The notes under the pieces: model-generated | Database searches by the model: none | Told to the model about the DNA's origin: nothing | Seen by the model: only the letters and a program-made list of their open reading frames with translations | Assembly: GCF_964028355.1 (NCBI RefSeq) | Contig: NZ_OZ034761.1 | Span: forward strand, 1,488,001 to 1,552,000 | Source: Wolbachia endosymbiont (group B) of Gerris lacustris | Lineage (GTDB): Bacteria > Pseudomonadota > Alphaproteobacteria > Rickettsiales > Anaplasmataceae | Length of the DNA: 64,000 nucleotides | Direction: 5' to 3' | Shown: positions 55,168 to 63,865 of the stretch, piece after piece | Numbering within the stretch: position 1 is the stretch's first letter | How the letters are laid out: each line of letters begins with the position of its first letter | Made by a program: the position numbers and the translations under genes

Positions 55168-56459
55168 TAATTAAAAACCTTGCTATATATATAATCTATA
55201 TGTTTCGTATAATACTTCAAATCAAACAAATATTCAAGTTTTTCAGAGTCAATAATTCCATGCAAGGATTTATCTTGTTTTAATTCTGACAGAAAATTAC
55301 TATTGTTCTGCCTTACTTTCATTGCATTGTTCTGAACAATTTTATATGCCTCTTCCCTTGCCAAACCACTATTTACCAACTCGAGTAATACTCGTTGTGA
55401 AAAAACCAAGCCTTTTGAAGAACTTAAGTTCTTTTCAATGTTTTCCTTATTGATCACCAATTTATCTATCAAATCTGTTAATCGTACTAAAGCAAAATCC
55501 ATTGCTATACAAGCATCAGGAGTAATGCATCTTTCCACAGACGAGTGCGATATATCTCGTTCGTGCCACAATGCAACATTTTCTAATGCAGGAAATACAT
55601 AGCTACGTATCAAGCGTGAGAGCCCGGTCAAATTTTCACTTAAAATAGGATTACACTTATGCGGCATAGCAGAACTTCCCTTTTGACCAGTGGAAAAATA
55701 CTCAGAAATTTCTCCAACTTCAGTTCTTTGCAAATGACGAATTTCAATTGCAATATTTTCTATTGAACTTGCAATCACTCCCAAAACCGAAAAGAACATG
55801 GCATGTCTATCACGAGGAATGACTTGAGATGATATGGTTTCAGGTATGAGTCCCATTTCTTTCGCTACATACTCTTCAACAAACGGATCAACATTTGCAA
55901 AATTACCTACTGCACCTGATATTTTACAAATTGAGATCTCTTTTTGCACGCTAATTAATCTCTGATAATTGCGTTTAAATTCAGCATAAAATCTAGCAAA
56001 TTTTAATCCAAGAGTTGTTGGTTCTGCATGCATCCCATGACTACGCCCAACACAAACAACATCTTTATAGTCCTCAGCTTTTTTTTTCAACGCCGCAAGT
56101 ATATTTTCTAGATTCCCGAGTAAAATATCACATGACTCTTTCAACTGCACCGCAAGGCATGTATCCAAAACATCAGAACTTGTCATTCCATAGTGGAGAT
56201 AACGAACATCAACTCCCGCTTTTTCAGCAATATATGTTAGAAAAGCTATAACATCATGTTTTACAATAGATTCAATTTCGTTAATACGCTCAATCTCAAA
56301 TTCAATAGCACCAGAGAGCTTTTCAGCAACATCATTTGGGATTACTTTTAATTTTGCTTGAGCTTTGCATGCCAGTTTTTCTATTTTAAGCCATATGTTG
56401 AACTTATTTTTTTCTTCCCAAATGGAAGATATTTCTTTGCGGCTATAGCGTGGAATCAT
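55167..56459 (-). CDS. purB: Adenylosuccinate lyase
   Basis: Catalyses two fumarate-releasing steps of purine synthesis. The 430-residue product begins 'MIPRYSRKEISSIWEEKNKF' and has 'VDVRYLHYGMTSSDVLDTC', 'VGRSHGMHAEPTTLGLK' and the superfamily signature 'KGSSAMPHKCNPILSEN'. A second, diverged copy of its first ~15 codons lies upstream at 56640-56697, beyond a palindrome pair. Confidence 0.97.
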   Translation of the reverse strand: MIPRYSRKEISSIWEEKNKFNIWLKIEKLACKAQAKLKVIPNDVAEKLSGAIEFEIERINEIESIVKHDVIAFLTYIAEKAGVDVRYLHYGMTSSDVLDTCLAVQLKESCDILLGNLENILAALKKKAEDYKDVVCVGRSHGMHAEPTTLGLKFARFYAEFKRNYQRLISVQKEISICKISGAVGNFANVDPFVEEYVAKEMGLIPETISSQVIPRDRHAMFFSVLGVIASSIENIAIEIRHLQRTEVGEISEYFSTGQKGSSAMPHKCNPILSENLTGLSRLIRSYVFPALENVALWHERDISHSSVERCITPDACIAMDFALVRLTDLIDKLVINKENIEKNLSSSKGLVFSQRVLLELVNSGLAREEAYKIVQNNAMKVRQNNSNFLSELKQDKSLHGIIDSEKLEYLFDLKYYTKHIDYIYSKVFN

Positions 56460-56481
56460 TTTTGATTTATTCCAATAATGG

Positions 56482-56619
56482 TGTCATTCCAGTGCGTGAC
56501 ACTGGAATCCAGATATAAAAGTATTTGCAAATTATTCAATGGACAACGGATTCTAGAAGCATAAAATAATGTCCATGATGAAATAAACTGGATCCCAGTG
56601 TCACGCACTGGGATGACAT
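56482..56619. repeat. Palindromic element pair between purB and rplI
   Basis: Elements at 56482-56513 (GTCATTCCAGTGCGTGACAC…) and 56589-56619 (GATCCCAGTGTCACGCACTG…), flanked by the two related purB start sequences. Confidence 0.85.
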
Positions 56620-56639
56620 GAGGGGAGCACTGGGATGAT

Positions 56640-56697
56640 ACTAGCTTAGCCATGGCAGACATTTTTTTACGGCTATAGCGTGGGATCATCTTTGATC
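56640..56697 (-). pseudogene. Duplicated 5' end of purB
   Basis: Read on the minus strand it encodes 'MIPRYSRKKMSAMAKL' from ATG 56689, against 'MIPRYSRKEISSIWEE' of intact purB. The DNA shares CGGCTATAGCGTGG(A/G)ATCAT and flanks. The frame runs on into the palindromes without useful homology. It is either the old purB start displaced by the insertion, or a tandem duplication. Confidence 0.7.
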
Positions 56698-57250
56698 AGC
56701 TATCATCACCATCAGTAGCTTCTTTACTCGCATCTTGCTCTGCCTCTTGTTGCTCAGATTTCTGATTTTGCAGCTTTACTTGCCTTAGCTTATTTGCATC
56801 TGTTTCGGATTTCACGACGCATATAGTAATTGGAACTATCACTTTACTATGTAGTTCTATATTTGCTTGATATTCGCCCAAATTTTTGATACTTACTCCA
56901 CCAAAAGATAAACTATGATGACTTATATCATATCCTTCTTGTAATAAAATTTTTGCAATTTCACGTGTGGTTACAGAGCCAAAAATCTTTCCATCCTCTG
57001 AAGCTTGCTTTATTAATATAATAAATTTATCATGCAGTGATGATGCAAGCACTTTTGCTGCATTTAATTTTTTGGTATTTTCTTCTTCCAATAATAAACG
57101 CTGTTCCTCTAATTTTATTAAATTTTCCTTAGTGGCTTTCATCGCCTTTTTTTGTGGAAAAAGAAAATTACGTGCATAACCTGGCTTAACTTTGACAACT
57201 TCACCAAGCTTACCTAGAGTTCTTATATTTTCCTTTAAAATTATTAACAT
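56696..57250 (-). CDS. rplI: 50S ribosomal protein L9
   Basis: The 184-residue product has the L9 N-domain 'MLIILKENIRTLGKLGEVVK' and 'VKPGYARNFLFPQKKAMKAT', a long helix and the C-domain 'GKIFGSVTTREIAKIL'. A ~30-residue Gln/Glu/Asp-rich tail extends past the usual ~150 residues. Last gene of the rpsF-rpsR-rplI operon. Confidence 0.96.
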   Translation of the reverse strand: MLIILKENIRTLGKLGEVVKVKPGYARNFLFPQKKAMKATKENLIKLEEQRLLLEEENTKKLNAAKVLASSLHDKFIILIKQASEDGKIFGSVTTREIAKILLQEGYDISHHSLSFGGVSIKNLGEYQANIELHSKVIVPITICVVKSETDANKLRQVKLQNQKSEQQEAEQDASKEATDGDDS

Positions 57251-57253
57251 AAA

Positions 57254-57532
57254 TTACCTAACTTTTTTAGTACAGTAAGGAGCAAGAGCTAAAAAGCGTG
57301 CTCTTATAATTGCTAAGCGCAACTTTCTTTGTTTTCTTGCGCACACACCTGTTAATCTTCTAGGTAGTATTCTACCATAATCAGAAGTGAATTTGGACAA
57401 TAAATCTATATTCTTATAGTCTATATCCTCATCTTTAGATTCAGCAAGAGGACAGACCTTAGAACGCTTAAAACCAGTTCTGTTATTTACAGACACGTAA
57501 GAATTATTAAAACTATTTCGTCTTTTCATCAT
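57254..57532 (-). CDS. rpsR: 30S ribosomal protein S18
   Basis: 92 residues with '[19 protein letters not shown]' and '[20 protein letters not shown]', the S18 signature. Its ATG overlaps the rpsF stop (TAATG), and rplI follows within 3 nt. S18 binds S6 in the small-subunit platform. Confidence 0.97.
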   Translation of the reverse strand: MMKRRNSFNNSYVSVNNRTGFKRSKVCPLAESKDEDIDYKNIDLLSKFTSDYGRILPRRLTGVCARKQRKLRLAIIRARFLALAPYCTKKVR

Positions 57533-58305
57533 TATGCACTTTTCTCCTCAATTTGTTTATCCATCATGTAAGATTTACCTTTAAAAAACTCATTAACCCG
57601 TACAGACAAGTGGCGAATAATATTCTCATTCAGTTTTACTCTACGCTCAAATTCATCCATAATACTTGAAGTAAAACTTATACACATCATACAGTAATGA
57701 CCACTTTTCATCTTATTTATTGGGTATGCAAAATCCAGTAGACCCCAATATTCATATTTTATCAATCCTGAAGCTTCAATATTTTTTAAAAGCACTTCCA
57801 GCGTTTTACTCAATTGATTTGAGTCTACTATTTTAAAACTTTTTAAAACCTCTTGAAGAGGCTTTATTAGATGTTGTGAAATATTTTCCTTAAAAGCATT
57901 TACTACATTATAGATAAATGCACTTTTAGTATTAGCTCCTGGAAGGTCCATAAAATTTTGTTTTACTCCCGCATCACTTAGTTCACTTTTCAATTCTTCA
58001 TCGATTTTTGACTTCATTTCTTTCAAATTTGAAAAATCTTCTTCCAATTCAACCCATAAAATTTTTGTCAGAGTTTCCAAAAAATCAGAGTAAACAATCA
58101 GAATTTTTTTAATGCTTTCAGTACTTGCCTCTAGCTCTTGTTTTGTAACTGTGCTATGTTCTCTTTCTATAAGACCTTTAACCTCCTGAGAAATAACATC
58201 TACTTTAATATTTTTCAACAAAATAGCCAATTCTTGGACCATTTCTTCTACTTCTTGCTGCAATAAGTTCTGTTGTGCTATAAAAGTAAATTCATAGAGA
58301 TTCAC
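57532..58305 (-). CDS. rpsF: 30S ribosomal protein S6 with ~120-residue internal insertion
   Basis: GTG 58305 is chosen because AAGGA lies 7 nt before it and the product then starts '[20 protein letters not shown]' like normal S6; an in-frame TTG at 58326 would add 7 residues. The 257-residue length is more than twice the usual ~100-130. The S6 fold is split: its first strand and helix are at residues 1-32, and the rest ('[20 protein letters not shown]', '[11 protein letters not shown]') resumes near 156. Between them is ~120 residues of Lys/Glu/Leu-rich helical sequence with no recognised domain. Confidence 0.9.
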   Translation of the reverse strand: MNLYEFTFIAQQNLLQQEVEEMVQELAILLKNIKVDVISQEVKGLIEREHSTVTKQELEASTESIKKILIVYSDFLETLTKILWVELEEDFSNLKEMKSKIDEELKSELSDAGVKQNFMDLPGANTKSAFIYNVVNAFKENISQHLIKPLQEVLKSFKIVDSNQLSKTLEVLLKNIEASGLIKYEYWGLLDFAYPINKMKSGHYCMMCISFTSSIMDEFERRVKLNENIIRHLSVRVNEFFKGKSYMMDKQIEEKSA

Positions 58306-58353
58306 TATATCTTCCTTTAATATCAATTAAACACTTTATTATATAAAACTTTT

Positions 58354-61300
58354 TTATATAAGCAAGTTATTTGTATTAATTTCTACGCCTTCAATCCAAC
58401 TTAAGTGAGATATTTCATAAATAGCTTGGGGGGTGATTGAATATGTACCTGGCAACAAGATGCTGACTTTATGTTTTTCGAGAAGAAACTTTAGCATTAT
58501 TTTGGTTTTACCTCCATTTTTCAACACTGCATTCAACTCCTCAGCAACTTTTTGCGAGTCTGCACATACAGCAGTTAAAACTAATCCTTTCATTAGAGAA
58601 GTAACCTTTTCTGTAAATTCAGATATGTCCTTTCCTGATAGTCTCGTTGTGTTTTCTGAAATTTCAAGATCAATTATCACAAATGCTCCAGGTGAAAATA
58701 GATTCCTTTTTTCTTCTATTATTTCATTATTGTAGAATGCTATTTCAGAAACATTGTGGGGATCAGAAAGTGTTAGGATAACAAATCTTCCACGTTCTGA
58801 GGTTCTCATACGCACATTTAATATTACACCAGCAGTTTTTATCGTCTTACTCTCTCCAATAAACCCAATATTTAATTTTTTCAAGAGAGTTCTAAATTTT
58901 TCAAGTGGGTGATTAGTTAAGTAAAATCCCAATGAAAATAACTCATGCTCTAATTTTTCCTCTTCATTAAAATCTTCCACGTTCTCAAGTCTTGGCTTCG
59001 GAACATCAAGATTACCAAACAAAGCAGCTTGATTTGACTGCCTATTTTTATTTGCAAAGTAAATCAATGTGTCTATTGACTCGTATAACTGCTTTCTATT
59101 TTTGTGCACACTATCGAATGTTCCAGATTTAATTAAACTTTCTAATGCCCTTTTATTTATTATATGTCCCAAAATTTGAATGAATTCCCATATGTCCTTA
59201 TAAGAACTTGAGCGTGCATTTACTATTCCTTCTGCTATAGAAAAACCAACATTACGCAAAGCAGCAATTCCGTGGCGTATGTGGTCACCCTCTATTGAAA
59301 ATTCATCCTTAGATTTGCTGATATCAGGCGAAAGAACAGCAACTCCACTGAATTTTGCAGCATGATAAAATAAATTCAGTTTGTCTCTATCATCAATGTT
59401 GAGATTCATCAAGGCCGTAAAAAATTCTAGCGGGTAGTTAGCCTTAAGGTAAGCTGTTTGGTAAGATATAATCGCATATGCTGCAGCGTGGGATTTATTA
59501 AATCCATAACCAGCAAATTTTGCAACAAGATCAAAAATATAACTTGCCCTGTCGTAATCAACACCGTTTTTTGTTGCTCCTTGAACAAAGAGTTCACGTT
59601 GTTTATCCATCTCTTCTTTAATTTTCTTACCCATAGCACGTCTGAGTAAATCCGCCTCTGCTAAGCTATATCCAGAGAGAATACGCGCTATTTCCATTAC
59701 CTGTTCTTGGTAGATTATTACTCCAAATGTCTCTTTTAGTACCTTTTCAAGCAATGGATGAATGTAATCTGGCTTTTCAAGTCCATGCTTTCTTGCAACA
59801 TAAGTTGGAATGTTATCCATAGGACCTGGACGATAAAGAGAAATTAAAGCGATGATATCTTCAATGCAATCTGGCTTTAATTTGATTAAAGCTTCTCTCA
59901 TTCCCGAACTTTCAAGCTGGAACACTCCAATTGAATCACCGCTAGAGAGCATCTCATAGGTTTTTTGATCATTCAAAGGAACTGAAGAAATATCGATCTT
60001 TTTTTCATCACGATTAATTAAACGACATACATGATCTATTAGTGTTAGCGTACCAAGTCCAAGAAAATCAAATTTTATTAACCCAGCTTTCTCCACATAT
60101 TTCATGCTGTATTGAGTGATTGGCAGAGCCGAATTTGGATCATAATAGACGGGAACAAAATTTTCTAACTTTTGATCGCATATCACAACTCCAGCAGCAT
60201 GAGTTGAAACGTGACGATATATTCCTTCAAGCTTCAAAGAGATATCAAGGAGTTTTGCAATTACTTCATCACTATCTCGTTCTTTCTGCAGATTTTGATC
60301 AAACTCTATCGCTTGTGATAAAGTTACCGGGTTTACCGGATTAAAAGGAACCATTTTGGATATTTTATCCACCTGAGCGTAGGGCATCTGCAATACTCTA
60401 CCAACGTCACGCAGCACAGCCCTTGCCTGTAATTTTCCGAAAGTGATTATTTGAGCAACATAACCGTATTTCTTTTGAACATAGTCAATAACTAAATCCC
60501 TCTTTTCCTTGCAGAAATCAATATCAAAATCGGGCATCGATATACGATCAGGATTTAAAAATCTTTCAAAGATCAGACCAAACTTTATTGGATCAAGATC
60601 TGTAATTTGTAAGCTCCAAGCAACAATCGATCCAGCACCAGAACCTCTTCCCGGTCCAACTGGAATGCCATTTGCTTTGCTCCAACGAATGAAATCAGAA
60701 ACTATCAAAAAGTAGCCAGCGTAGTTCATCGAAGTTATTACGCTTAGTTCGTAATTCAGCCGATCGTAGTATTGTTTAAGGCCTATGTCCGTTTCATTTG
60801 CAATACGCAGCTTCAACCCTGAAACTGCCTGCTCCCTCAGTTCTTCATTCTCAGTTTTATTTTCTCGACAAGGAAATTTAGGCAAGATAGGCTGCCTGCT
60901 TCTTGGCATGTAAGAGCACCGCTTAGCTATCACTAAAGTGTTATGAATTGCTTCGGGAATATCGCTGAACAGTTCCTCCATTTCTGCCACAGATTTGAAG
61001 TAATGCTCGGTAGTTAACTTCTTTCTGTTATTCTCTAGAGCATAACTGCCCTCCGATATGCACGTTAATATATCATAAGCTTCATAGTCAGACCTGTTGG
61101 GAAAAAATACATCATTCGTTGCAACTAGTGGTATATTGAGCTGATAAGCAAAATCTATTAAAGCTTCTTCAAGCTCTAGCTCTTTATTCAGCCCATGACG
61201 CTGCAATTCAACATATAAATGACCATCGAATGCTGAGAGCAGTCTTTTTATCGTTTCTTTATCTTGCTTCAATAACAGTTGAGCCAATATGCCGTCATAT

Positions 61301-61683
61301 CCACCAGTTAAGGCGATTAGGCCTGAACTTAAATTTAATAGCTCATCAAAATCAACGTAAGGAATATCGCTGTTATTCTTGCGCTTTTTAAAAGACTCAC
61401 TCACCAAGGTGACTAAATTAGTGTACCCTTGTTCATTTTTTGCAAGTAGGAGTATTGATAAATTTTGTTCTAAGTGTCGAACGATAATATTGCATCCTAT
61501 TATTAGCTGTATTCCCCTACTTGCTGCATATTCTGCAAATTCAAGTGAGCCAAATAAGTTACCTGAGTCAGTAACTGCAACTGCCGGCATTTTGTTCTGC
61601 AAACAAAGACCAATCAGCTCCTCAATTTTAACCGAACTCTCAAGCAGAGAATAAACGCTATGAACACGCAAGTGTATGAACAT
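58354..61683 (-). CDS. dnaE: DNA polymerase III alpha subunit
   Basis: The replicative polymerase subunit, 1109 residues. The PHP domain is at residues 1-~210 ('HLRVHSVYSLLESSVKIEEL'), the catalytic palm has 'PVGPGRGSGAGSIVAW' and the Asp pair in 'PDFDIDFCKEKRDL' near residue 381, then 'RRAMGKKIKEEMDKQRELF', the helix-hairpin-helix region and the OB-fold near residue 960. It is separated from the rpsF operon by 48 nt. Confidence 0.97.
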   Translation of the reverse strand: MFIHLRVHSVYSLLESSVKIEELIGLCLQNKMPAVAVTDSGNLFGSLEFAEYAASRGIQLIIGCNIIVRHLEQNLSILLLAKNEQGYTNLVTLVSESFKKRKNNSDIPYVDFDELLNLSSGLIALTGGYDGILAQLLLKQDKETIKRLLSAFDGHLYVELQRHGLNKELELEEALIDFAYQLNIPLVATNDVFFPNRSDYEAYDILTCISEGSYALENNRKKLTTEHYFKSVAEMEELFSDIPEAIHNTLVIAKRCSYMPRSRQPILPKFPCRENKTENEELREQAVSGLKLRIANETDIGLKQYYDRLNYELSVITSMNYAGYFLIVSDFIRWSKANGIPVGPGRGSGAGSIVAWSLQITDLDPIKFGLIFERFLNPDRISMPDFDIDFCKEKRDLVIDYVQKKYGYVAQIITFGKLQARAVLRDVGRVLQMPYAQVDKISKMVPFNPVNPVTLSQAIEFDQNLQKERDSDEVIAKLLDISLKLEGIYRHVSTHAAGVVICDQKLENFVPVYYDPNSALPITQYSMKYVEKAGLIKFDFLGLGTLTLIDHVCRLINRDEKKIDISSVPLNDQKTYEMLSSGDSIGVFQLESSGMREALIKLKPDCIEDIIALISLYRPGPMDNIPTYVARKHGLEKPDYIHPLLEKVLKETFGVIIYQEQVMEIARILSGYSLAEADLLRRAMGKKIKEEMDKQRELFVQGATKNGVDYDRASYIFDLVAKFAGYGFNKSHAAAYAIISYQTAYLKANYPLEFFTALMNLNIDDRDKLNLFYHAAKFSGVAVLSPDISKSKDEFSIEGDHIRHGIAALRNVGFSIAEGIVNARSSSYKDIWEFIQILGHIINKRALESLIKSGTFDSVHKNRKQLYESIDTLIYFANKNRQSNQAALFGNLDVPKPRLENVEDFNEEEKLEHELFSLGFYLTNHPLEKFRTLLKKLNIGFIGESKTIKTAGVILNVRMRTSERGRFVILTLSDPHNVSEIAFYNNEIIEEKRNLFSPGAFVIIDLEISENTTRLSGKDISEFTEKVTSLMKGLVLTAVCADSQKVAEELNAVLKNGGKTKIMLKFLLEKHKVSILLPGTYSITPQAIYEISHLSWIEGVEINTNNLLI

Positions 61684-61822
61684 AAAAAACTTTAGATTAG
61701 CAATAAAAGGATAACATTAATTTGCTCGTAGGGATATGAAAAGGTCTAACACTGAAATAACACTAAAGAGGCTATTTGAATCTAATTTACTATTCACAAT
61801 CCCGGTTATTAGCTTGTTTTAA

Positions 61823-61850
61823 TTGACTTTTTATCATAATCATGTAATAA
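61823..61850 (+). promoter_or_regulatory. Candidate promoter of the ankyrin gene
   Basis: TTGACT (61823-61828) and TAATAA (61845-61850), 16-bp spacer, 34 bp before the ATG, with GAAGGT as ribosome-binding site. Confidence 0.4.
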
Positions 61851-61883
61851 TTAAACATATCGTTTAATATTGAAGGTAAAATC

Positions 61884-62927
61884 ATGACAGGAGAATATGA
61901 ATTACTGAAAAAAGTACTGAGGACGATTGAGGTTAAGGAAGGCTTAAATAAAGATAATATAATTGAGGAAATACAAGAAGAACTAAAGAAACAGGATCAA
62001 GGTCTATATCAAGAGTGGGAGAAAGATGAATTTGATGTAAATGATGCATTTGATATTCTCCTACGCAGAAAGCAGAAGTTATTAATTATAGCTGCTCAGA
62101 ATGGTTACACAAAGACAGTAGGGGTTTTACTCGAAGCAGGAGCAGATGTTAATGCGAAAGATATGTTGAATCGCACTGTTTTGCACTATGCTGCTTTGTG
62201 TGGTCGCAAAGAGATAGTAGAGTTTTTAATCTCAAAAGAAGCAGATGTTAATGCGAAAGATGTGTTGAATCGCACTGCTTTGCACCATGCTGCTTTGTAT
62301 GGTCGCAAAGAGGTAGTAGAGTTTTTAATCTCAAAAGGAGCAGATGTTAATGTGAAAGATAGTTCGAATCGCACTGCTTTGCACTATGCTGCTTTGTATG
62401 GTCACAAAAAGATAACAGAGTTTTTTTTCGGAAGAGGAGTAGATTTTGGTTTAAAAGAACCTCTTTTTTTACATAATGATGCTAAGAATGGTCGCGTAGG
62501 TATAGTAGGGATTTTATTACAAGAAGGAACAAATGTTAATGCAGTAGATTTATATGGAAAGACTCCTTTAGATTATGCTAAGAATCAAGACTTAGTAAAA
62601 GCTCTATTAGACGCAGGAGGACGTTCTTTTGTGGAAGAACATAATAATAAGGCAATGATTGTGAAAGCACGTAATAAATCAATGATTGCCGGTGGAGTAA
62701 CTACATTATTAGGCACTGCCATAGCAGTGGCACTTTTTACAACTGGAACAATTACAGCTCAGTTGATACCTATAGTTATAGCAGTGGTTGCAGTTACAGC
62801 AGCAACACTGGTAGTTGGTTGTGCTACATATGAATTACTAAAGCCTAGTACTAAAGTTGATGGAGCAGAAAAACCAATTGTCAACTCAATAAATGAACAG
62901 CGGGGAGTTACTGGCATTCCTTCATAG
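61884..62927 (+). CDS. Ankyrin-repeat protein with C-terminal two-TM hairpin
   Basis: The 347-residue product has a helical N terminus (1-70), about five ankyrin units (residues ~70-250; core 'ALHHAALYGRKEVVEFLISK'), and a hydrophobic hairpin at ~272-318 ('VTTLLGTAIAVALFTTGTIT' and 'LIPIVIAVVAVTAATLVV'). Three units are encoded by near-identical 99-bp DNA repeats from 62142. No signal peptide. Ankyrin proteins of Wolbachia are candidate T4SS effectors that bind host proteins; the hairpin suggests membrane insertion. Function not established. Confidence 0.88.
   Translation: MTGEYELLKKVLRTIEVKEGLNKDNIIEEIQEELKKQDQGLYQEWEKDEFDVNDAFDILLRRKQKLLIIAAQNGYTKTVGVLLEAGADVNAKDMLNRTVLHYAALCGRKEIVEFLISKEADVNAKDVLNRTALHHAALYGRKEVVEFLISKGADVNVKDSSNRTALHYAALYGHKKITEFFFGRGVDFGLKEPLFLHNDAKNGRVGIVGILLQEGTNVNAVDLYGKTPLDYAKNQDLVKALLDAGGRSFVEEHNNKAMIVKARNKSMIAGGVTTLLGTAIAVALFTTGTITAQLIPIVIAVVAVTAATLVVGCATYELLKPSTKVDGAEKPIVNSINEQRGVTGIPS
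62142..62438 (+). repeat. Three tandem 99-bp ankyrin-coding repeats
   Basis: Units start at 62142, 62241 and 62340 (each GCAGATGTTAATG…). Units 1 and 2 differ at about six positions; unit 3 is more diverged at its end. Confidence 0.9.
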
Positions 62928-62948
62928 TAGAGCGCGTGACGCAGGTTC

Positions 62949-62980
62949 CTGGATCCCAGTGTCTGGGCACTGGGATGACA
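62949..62980. repeat. Palindromic element left of the IS5-family element
   Basis: GGATCCCAGTGTCTGGGCAC TGGGATGACA; intact short palindrome 20 bp before the IS. Confidence 0.8.
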
Positions 62981-63009
62981 ATGAAGGGGCTGCTTGAATA
63001 AGAGCCTGT

Positions 63010-63531
63010 TCATAATCTTTTGAGGAGCAAGGCAGTAAAAGCTAGAACGACCATTTGTAGTCTAGTATTGAGTTTACGCTCGCAATTTTTCCATAACCGT
63101 CTACACTTTTCCAGCCAAGCAAAAGAACGCTCTACAACCCACCTTTTTGGCAATACAACAAAGGTATGTAATTCACTTCGTTTTATTACTTCAACGGTTG
63201 CACCAATAGTCGTTTTTATTTGAGTTGCAAAATTTTCTCCTGTATAACCTGCATCAACTAGTATATTTTGAACTTCGGAAAGATTTTTTCTTGCGTTACA
63301 AATCATCTCTACAGCAGCAGTACGATCTCCGATATTAGCTGTAGTAATATAAATTGCATGTGGCAAACCTTGCGTATCTACTGCAATATGACGCTTTATT
63401 CCTGAAATTTTCTTGCCGGCATCATAACCTTTTTCTTCAGCAATATCGGTGTTTTTTACACTTTGAGCATCAATGATGCAGAAGCTTGTTTTTGTATTCC
63501 GACCACTGTTGAAACGAACCTCTCCAACTAA
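63010..63531 (-). CDS. IS5-family transposase, catalytic (orfB) part
   Basis: The frame is open from the A8 run (63532-63539) to 63010 and encodes 'FCIIDAQSVKNTDIAEEKGY' (first Asp), 'HIAVDTQGLPHAIYIT', 'ILVDAGYTGENFA' (second Asp) and 'WVVERSFAWLEKCRRLWKN' (Glu). The first ATG is only at 63366, after the first catalytic Asp, so this part must be made by frameshift fusion with orfA. Confidence 0.85.
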   Translation of the reverse strand, partial: LVGEVRFNSGRNTKTSFCIIDAQSVKNTDIAEEKGYDAGKKISGIKRHIAVDTQGLPHAIYITTANIGDRTAAVEMICNARKNLSEVQNILVDAGYTGENFATQIKTTIGATVEVIKRSELHTFVVLPKRWVVERSFAWLEKCRRLWKNCERKLNTRLQMVVLAFTALLLKRL

Positions 63532-63802
63532 TTTTTTTTAAGACAATTTCTAGAACACTTTCTCTATCTTCATTCGGTTTTTTACTCCATCTCTTGAAGT
63601 AATCGTAACAATTGCGCCATTTTGGAAACTCTTTTGGTAGCATTCGCCACTGACAGCCACTTTTTAGCACATAAAGTACACCGCAAAATAACTCATATAA
63701 ATCCAGTTTTCTTGGTTTTGTTTTTTTTCTACAGGATTCTAGATCTGGTAATATAATCTCAAATCTTTCCCGACTTATATCACTTGGGTATACACTCCTC
63801 AT
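63470..63802 (-). CDS. IS5-family transposase, N-terminal (orfA) part
   Basis: 110 residues; 'RKLDLYELFCGVLYVLKSGC' and 'QWRMLPKEFPKWRNCYDYF' are the IS5/IS1031 N-terminal block. After 'ESVLEIVLKK' at the A8 run the normal protein continues in the orfB frame (LVGEVRFNSG…); reading on in this frame gives an unrelated tail. Shifting by one base at A8 restores the full protein. This may be programmed frameshifting. Confidence 0.85.
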   Translation of the reverse strand: MRSVYPSDISRERFEIILPDLESCRKKTKPRKLDLYELFCGVLYVLKSGCQWRMLPKEFPKWRNCYDYFKRWSKKPNEDRESVLEIVLKKISWRGSFQQWSEYKNKLLHH

Positions 63803-63865
63803 ATATCCTAACTTATATACATTATCTCTTAGTTTATTCCTTTCTTGAGATCATGTACAGGTTCT

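Larger units (their letters stand above)
63002..63864 (-). mobile_element. IS5-family insertion sequence (863 bp)
   Basis: Terminal inverted repeats GAGCCTGTTCATAATCT (left) and GAACCTGTACATGATCT (inverse of right), flanked by a TAA direct repeat (62999-63001 and 63865-63867), matching the short target duplications of IS5-type elements. It carries a two-frame transposase on the minus strand. Confidence 0.88.

Noticed and set aside
56456..56689. 77-codon ORF starting MIPRYSRKKMSAM as a separate gene
   Set aside because: Only the first ~15 codons are purB-like; the rest is reading through palindromes. It is recorded as a duplicated purB 5' end instead.
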